Origin: an uncultured Leucobacter sp.
Lineage (GTDB): Bacteria > Actinomycetota > Actinomycetes > Actinomycetales > Microbacteriaceae
NCBI GenBank assembly: GCA_937872275.1
Contig: CALMSE010000019.1
Span: 1-27,150 of the forward strand
DNA length: 27,150 bases
Direction: 5' to 3'
Shown here: positions 23,748 to 27,150 of the stretch, piece by piece
Position numbering within the stretch: the first letter of the stretch is position 1
Layout of the letters: the number at the start of each line of letters is the position of its first letter
The notes under the pieces: model-generated
The model's database searches: none
What the model saw: the letters and a program-made list of their open reading frames with translations, nothing else
What the model was told of the DNA's origin: nothing
Made by a program: the position numbers and the translations under genes

Positions 23748-24950
23748 ATGACCGAAGCCGTCATCGTCGCGACCGCCCGCTCTCCCATCGGCCGGGCCTT
23801 CAAGGGCTCCCTCGTCGGGATCCGACCGGATGACCTTGCGGCGCAGATGGTGCGGCGAGCCTTGGAGAAGATTCCCGAGCTCGATCCCGAGACGATCGAT
23901 GATCTGCTGGTCGGCACGGCGTTGCCCGGTGGTGAGCAGGGTTTCAACATCGCCCGAGTCGTCGCCGTGCTGCTCGGTCTCGACGGCGTACCGGGCGCCA
24001 CGGTCAATCGTTTCTGCGCGTCGAGCGTGCAGACCACCCGTATGGCCGTGCATGCGATCCGCTCCGGGGAGGCCGACGTCTGCGTCTCCGCCGGCGTCGA
24101 CATGATGTCGCGTCTCGCTCCCGGGGTGCCGGACAGTCCGGAAGCGCGCAATCCTCGGTTCGAGCAGCTCGGCTCGGCGCAGGACGAGCTGCTGGAGTGG
24201 CGGGATCCTCGTGAGACGGGGCGCCTGCCGGACGTCTACATGGACATGGGCACGACCGCCGAGAACGTCGCCACGCTGATGGGGGTCACGCGCTCCGAGA
24301 TGGACGAGTTCGCGCTGCGCAGTCAGATGAACGCCCGGGCCGCGGCCGAGGCGGGCTTCTGGGACATCGATGTGACCCCGGTGCGGCTTCCCGGCGGCGA
24401 GACGGTGCGAGCCGACGACGGCCCGCGTCCGACCACGACGCTGGAGGGCCTCGCCGGCCTCGCCCCCGTCTTCCGCGAGGACGGGAGGATCACCGCGGGC
24501 AACGCCTGCTCCTTGAACGACGGCGCCGCCGCGGTGGTCGTGATGAGCGATTCCAGGGCGAAGGAGCTCGGGCTCACGCCGCTCGCGCGCGTTCTGTCGA
24601 CCGGCGTCTCGGGGCTCTCGCCGGAGATCATGGGGCTCGGCCCGGTCGAGGCCACCCGTCGAGCTCTCTCCCTGGCCGGGATGACCGTACGGGACATCGA
24701 TCAGTTCGAGATCAACGAGGCTTTCGCCGCGCAGGTCATTCCTTCGGCGCGGCTGCTGGGCGTTCCGTTCGACAAGCTCAATGTGAACGGGGGCGCGATC
24801 GCGCTCGGGCACCCCTTCGGCATGACGGGCGCCCGCACCACGACGACGCTCATCAACTCGCTGAGGCACCGCGACGAGCAGTTCGGCGTGGTCTCGATGT
24901 GCATCGCCGGCGGGATGGGCATGGCCATGGTCGTAGAGCGGCTCTCCTAG
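23748..24950 (+). CDS. Thiolase (acetyl-CoA C-acyltransferase)
   Basis: A 400-residue enzyme of the thiolase II family with the complete active site: nucleophile Cys90 in NRFCASS, His355 in [10 protein letters not shown] and Cys385 in CIAGGMG. The N-terminal [20 protein letters not shown] is typical of FadA-like degradative thiolases of Actinobacteria. It would cleave a 3-ketoacyl-CoA to acetyl- or propionyl-CoA plus a shortened acyl-CoA, the last beta-oxidation step. AAAGGA lies upstream of the ATG. It is a single-gene unit, divergent from the crotonase and followed by a hairpin. Confidence 0.93.
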   Translation: MTEAVIVATARSPIGRAFKGSLVGIRPDDLAAQMVRRALEKIPELDPETIDDLLVGTALPGGEQGFNIARVVAVLLGLDGVPGATVNRFCASSVQTTRMAVHAIRSGEADVCVSAGVDMMSRLAPGVPDSPEARNPRFEQLGSAQDELLEWRDPRETGRLPDVYMDMGTTAENVATLMGVTRSEMDEFALRSQMNARAAAEAGFWDIDVTPVRLPGGETVRADDGPRPTTTLEGLAGLAPVFREDGRITAGNACSLNDGAAAVVVMSDSRAKELGLTPLARVLSTGVSGLSPEIMGLGPVEATRRALSLAGMTVRDIDQFEINEAFAAQVIPSARLLGVPFDKLNVNGGAIALGHPFGMTGARTTTTLINSLRHRDEQFGVVSMCIAGGMGMAMVVERLS

Positions 24951-24957
24951 CGCTACG

Positions 24958-24978
24958 GCGGCTCCGGGTGCGAGCCGC
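24958..24978 (+). terminator. Hairpin after the thiolase gene
   Basis: GCGGCTC (24958-24964) pairs perfectly with GAGCCGC (24972-24978) around a 7-base loop, 8 bases after the thiolase stop. No T-run follows. The promoter of the ETF operon begins 13 bases later. Confidence 0.5.
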
Positions 24979-24990
24979 GCTCGCGGCGGT

Positions 24991-25036
24991 TTGACCGCGC
25001 CCGTCCGAGGTTCTATGATTACAACCAACCGATTGT
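24991..25036 (+). promoter_or_regulatory. Promoter with operator before the ETF operon
   Basis: TTGACC (24991-24996) and TATGAT (25014-25019) are 17 bp apart, the best promoter in the window. The dyad CCAACCGATTGT (25025-25036) covers the expected start site. Its right flank matches the site at 4728 over 14 bases. The same TTGACC -35 is used before the hydrolase at 7868. Confidence 0.72.
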
Positions 25037-25058
25037 TTGATTATGAGGGTTCCCCGCG

Positions 25059-25133
25059 TTGACGACGGCTTCTCGCGACGCGTACGCTCTCGGAATGCAC
25101 GCGGTCTGCGGTTCGGCCCGAGCGGCCCGAACC
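25059..25133 (+). promoter_or_regulatory. Possible second ETF promoter and leader hairpin
   Basis: TTGACG (25059-25064) and TACGCT (25083-25088), 18 bp apart, resemble a second promoter downstream of the operator. It could give operator-independent ETF expression. A dyad at 25110-25133 (GGTTCGG pairing with CCGAACC) would form a 7-bp stem in the leader, about 25 bp before the ribosome binding site. Both are weaker calls than the upstream promoter. Confidence 0.3.
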
Positions 25134-25170
25134 GACCCGACCGCGACCGCCCGGCGTTGAGGAGAGGCAC

Positions 25171-25947
25171 ATGAAGGTCATCGTTCTCGTGAAGGAAGTG
25201 CCCGACACCTATGGTGACAGGAAACTCGACCTCGAGACAGGTCTCGCGGATCGGCGGGCGAGCGACGCCGTGCTCGACGAGATCAGCGAGCGGAGCCTCG
25301 AGGTCGCCCTCTCGTACGCGGATGGGCACGAAGACGTCGAGGTGGTCGCGCTCTCGGCAGCTCCGGAGAGCGCGTCGACGACGGTGCGGAAGGCGCTCGC
25401 GATGGGTGCGGACCGTGCCGTTCAGGTCATCGACGAGGACCTGCGCGGCGCGGACATCATGCTCACCGCCGAGGTCCTCGCGGCCGCAGCGAGAATGGAG
25501 GGCTTCGACCTGATCGTCGCCGGCAACACCGCGACCGATGGCATGAGCGGCATGGTGCCCGCAGCCCTCGCCGAGCATCTCGGCGTCGCCCTGCTGTCGG
25601 GACTGAGCGCGGTCGAGATCGCGGACTCGACGGTCGGCGGCACGCGCCCTGTCGACGGGGGCGTGCAGCGGGTGTCGGCTTCGCTGCCGGCGGTGATCTC
25701 GATCACCGAGGCGCTTCCCGACGGGCGCTTCCCGAGCTTCAAAGGCATCATGGCGGCGAAGAAGAAGCCGTTGGAGTCGCTGAGCCTCGCGGATCTGAAC
25801 GTGACGGTCGACAACGCCGTGACGCCGCGATCCATCATGCTGAGCATCAGCGAGCGGCCTCCGCGCGAGGCCGGCATCAAGATCGTGGACGAGGGCGATG
25901 CCGGCGAGCGCCTGGCGGAGTTCTTGATCGACAACCGTCTCGCCTAG
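25171..25947 (+). CDS. etfB: Electron transfer flavoprotein, beta subunit
   Basis: A 258-residue soluble protein. The N-terminus MKVIVLVKEVPDTYGDRKLD and the AMP/FAD-associated segments ALAMGADRAVQV and AGNTATDGMSGMVPAALAEH are diagnostic of ETF beta. The recognition-loop region before AAKKKPLESLSL is also present. It forms a heterodimer with the alpha subunit encoded next and takes electrons from acyl-CoA dehydrogenases such as those at 18950-20952. AGGAG lies a normal distance before the ATG. First gene of its operon; the strong promoter and operator upstream place ETF within the pathway regulon. Confidence 0.95.
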   Translation: MKVIVLVKEVPDTYGDRKLDLETGLADRRASDAVLDEISERSLEVALSYADGHEDVEVVALSAAPESASTTVRKALAMGADRAVQVIDEDLRGADIMLTAEVLAAAARMEGFDLIVAGNTATDGMSGMVPAALAEHLGVALLSGLSAVEIADSTVGGTRPVDGGVQRVSASLPAVISITEALPDGRFPSFKGIMAAKKKPLESLSLADLNVTVDNAVTPRSIMLSISERPPREAGIKIVDEGDAGERLAEFLIDNRLA

Positions 25948-25957
25948 GAGAAACCCC

Positions 25958-26929
25958 ATGACCGACCTCCCTTCCGACGCCATCCTCGTCGTCATCGAGA
26001 CGACGTCCGGCGGCGCACCCGCGAAGTCCGCCGCCGAGCTGATCGGCGCCGCCTCGCAGCTGGGCAGCCCCGTCGCCCTCCTGCTCGGCCCCGAGGCCTT
26101 CGCCGCTCAGCTCGCCGACCTGGGCGCGACGAGAGTGCTGGTGGCGGAGCGCCCCGATGCCGATGCGCTCGGGAGCTTCGAGGTCGATGCGCTCTGCGCG
26201 GCCGCCGAACTCGTGAGACCCGACGCCGTGCTGATCCCCCACTCGCTCGACGGCCGCGAGCTCGCCGCGAGATTCGCGGTGCGCACGAAGGCGGCGGTCG
26301 CCGCCGACGCCGTGGGCGTCGACCGCGACGACCTCGGCGTCGTCGCTCGGCACTCGGTGTACGGGGGGAACTACACGGTCACCTCGGCCCCGACCTTCGG
26401 CGCCGCCGTGATCACCCTGCGACAGGGCTCCGTCGAGGCTCGGGCCACCGCGCAGCCCCTCGTCTCGGAGGCGCTCTCCGTCCCGCGCTCCGAGGGGTCG
26501 GCCGCGCGCATCGACTCCTTCGAGGCGGAGGCCACGGTCTCGTCGCGGCCCGAACTGCGGGGCGCGGCGAAGGTCGTCGCCGGCGGCAGGGGGCTCGGCT
26601 CCGAAGAGCAGTTCGCGCTGGTGGAGCAGCTCGCCGACGCCCTGGGCGCCGCGGTGGGAGCATCGCGCGCGGCGGTCGATTCGGGCTACATCGCCCAGTC
26701 GCATCAGGTCGGCCAGACCGGGGTCTCCGTCTCTCCGCAGCTGTATGTCGCCCTGGGCATCTCCGGCGCGATTCAGCATCGCGCGGGCATGCAGACCTCC
26801 AAGACGATCGTCGCGATCGACAAGGACCCGAACGCGCCGATCTTCGACATCGCAGACTTCGGAGTGGTCGGCGATCTCTTCGCGGTGGTGCCGCAGCTCA
26901 TCAGCGCACTCGAGACCCGGCGGCAGTAG
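25958..26929 (+). CDS. etfA: Electron transfer flavoprotein, alpha subunit
   Basis: A 323-residue partner of ETF beta. The C-terminal FAD-binding domain is unmistakable: GGRGLGSEEQFALVEQLADA, then SGYIAQSHQVGQTG, LYVALGISGAIQHRAGM and AIDKDPNAPIFDIADFGVVGD. The N-terminal domain (about residues 1-190) is more divergent, as usual. TAGGAG lies just before the ATG, 10 bases after the beta stop, so the two are translated from one mRNA. It passes electrons to the quinone pool through an ETF dehydrogenase that is not in this window. Confidence 0.95.
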   Translation: MTDLPSDAILVVIETTSGGAPAKSAAELIGAASQLGSPVALLLGPEAFAAQLADLGATRVLVAERPDADALGSFEVDALCAAAELVRPDAVLIPHSLDGRELAARFAVRTKAAVAADAVGVDRDDLGVVARHSVYGGNYTVTSAPTFGAAVITLRQGSVEARATAQPLVSEALSVPRSEGSAARIDSFEAEATVSSRPELRGAAKVVAGGRGLGSEEQFALVEQLADALGAAVGASRAAVDSGYIAQSHQVGQTGVSVSPQLYVALGISGAIQHRAGMQTSKTIVAIDKDPNAPIFDIADFGVVGDLFAVVPQLISALETRRQ

Positions 26930-26931
26930 TC

Positions 26932-27150
26932 ATGTCGTCCGACCGTGCCCCGAGGATGAGGAGCGGCCTGCCCCGTGCGAAGGGCGGCGGACCGTGGCCG
27001 CCCGGTGGAATGACGAGCGGTGGAACGACGGGCGGCGGTTCGCCCGGCGCCGAGCCCGACTCGGCCGTGGCGGCCGCTCCTGCCCCGTCCGTCGAAGCCC
27101 TGGCGGGCAAGGCCGTGGTCGACGCCGCGGGGGGTGTCGTCGCGGCACCT
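26932..27150 (+). CDS. Unrecognised protein, N-terminal part, runs off right edge
   Basis: An open frame starts at an ATG two bases after the ETF alpha stop and continues without a stop to the window edge (73 residues seen). The N-terminus contains RSGLPRAKGGGPWPPGG, followed by a Gly/Ser/Thr- and Ala/Pro-rich stretch that looks like a flexible linker. I do not recognise a domain in the visible part. Tight spacing implies cotranscription with the ETF genes and perhaps a role in electron transfer, but that is guesswork. There is no good ribosome binding site; coupling to ETF alpha would explain this. Confidence 0.5.
   Translation, partial: MSSDRAPRMRSGLPRAKGGGPWPPGGMTSGGTTGGGSPGAEPDSAVAAAPAPSVEALAGKAVVDAAGGVVAAP

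Noticed and set aside
3994..27150. Idea that the island is a recent mobile insertion
   Set aside because: No transposase, integrase, tRNA target site or flanking direct repeats were seen, and codon bias matches the left part of the window. Only the intergenic operator regions are AT-rich.

Overview
High-GC DNA with dense operons, actinobacterial -10 boxes of the TAnnnT type and two probably leaderless genes. This points to an actinobacterium, most likely Microbacteriaceae (Leucobacter or a relative is my guess from overall style; no marker gene is present). No tRNA, rRNA, insertion sequence or CRISPR array was seen.

Left part (1-3915), ordinary chromosome: an unrecognised partial gene running off the left edge on the minus strand, an EamA-type exporter, a CYTH-domain phosphatase coupled to a tiny membrane protein, and a DAO-type FAD oxidoreductase. 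A convergent hairpin at 3920-3960 closes this part.

Right part (3994-27150), a catabolic island of about 23 kb controlled by a TetR-family regulator. It holds an acyl-CoA ligase, a luciferase-like (LLM) flavin monooxygenase, an alpha/beta hydrolase with an SDR, an Old Yellow Enzyme on the minus strand, a ribose-type ABC importer (lipoprotein, fused ATPase-permease, second permease) with two SDRs and a cyclase-family metal hydrolase, a pair of acyl-CoA dehydrogenases that look like one heteromeric enzyme, a FabL-like enoyl reductase, a zinc alcohol dehydrogenase, a crotonase, a thiolase and both ETF subunits. The last gene runs off the right edge.

The genes form a plausible pathway. Import by the ABC system would be followed by redox remodelling (LLM, OYE, SDRs, ADH) and ring or ester opening (alpha/beta hydrolase, cyclase, perhaps the crotonase). 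CoA activation and beta-oxidation would follow, with electrons leaving through ETF. The combination resembles known routes for alicyclic ketones and terpenoids, in which a Baeyer-Villiger lactone is hydrolysed and then CoA-activated. The actual substrate cannot be read from the sequence.

The most notable signal is not a gene. A 12-bp dyad close to CCAAnCGwTTGG sits in front of almost every transcription unit of the island: 4654, 4728, 7905, 10913, 18915, 23676 and 25025, with weaker GC-rich variants at 6377 and 11038. It lies at or next to the predicted promoter in each case where a promoter can be seen. This defines a candidate single-regulator regulon for the whole pathway, probably controlled by the TetR protein encoded at its left end.
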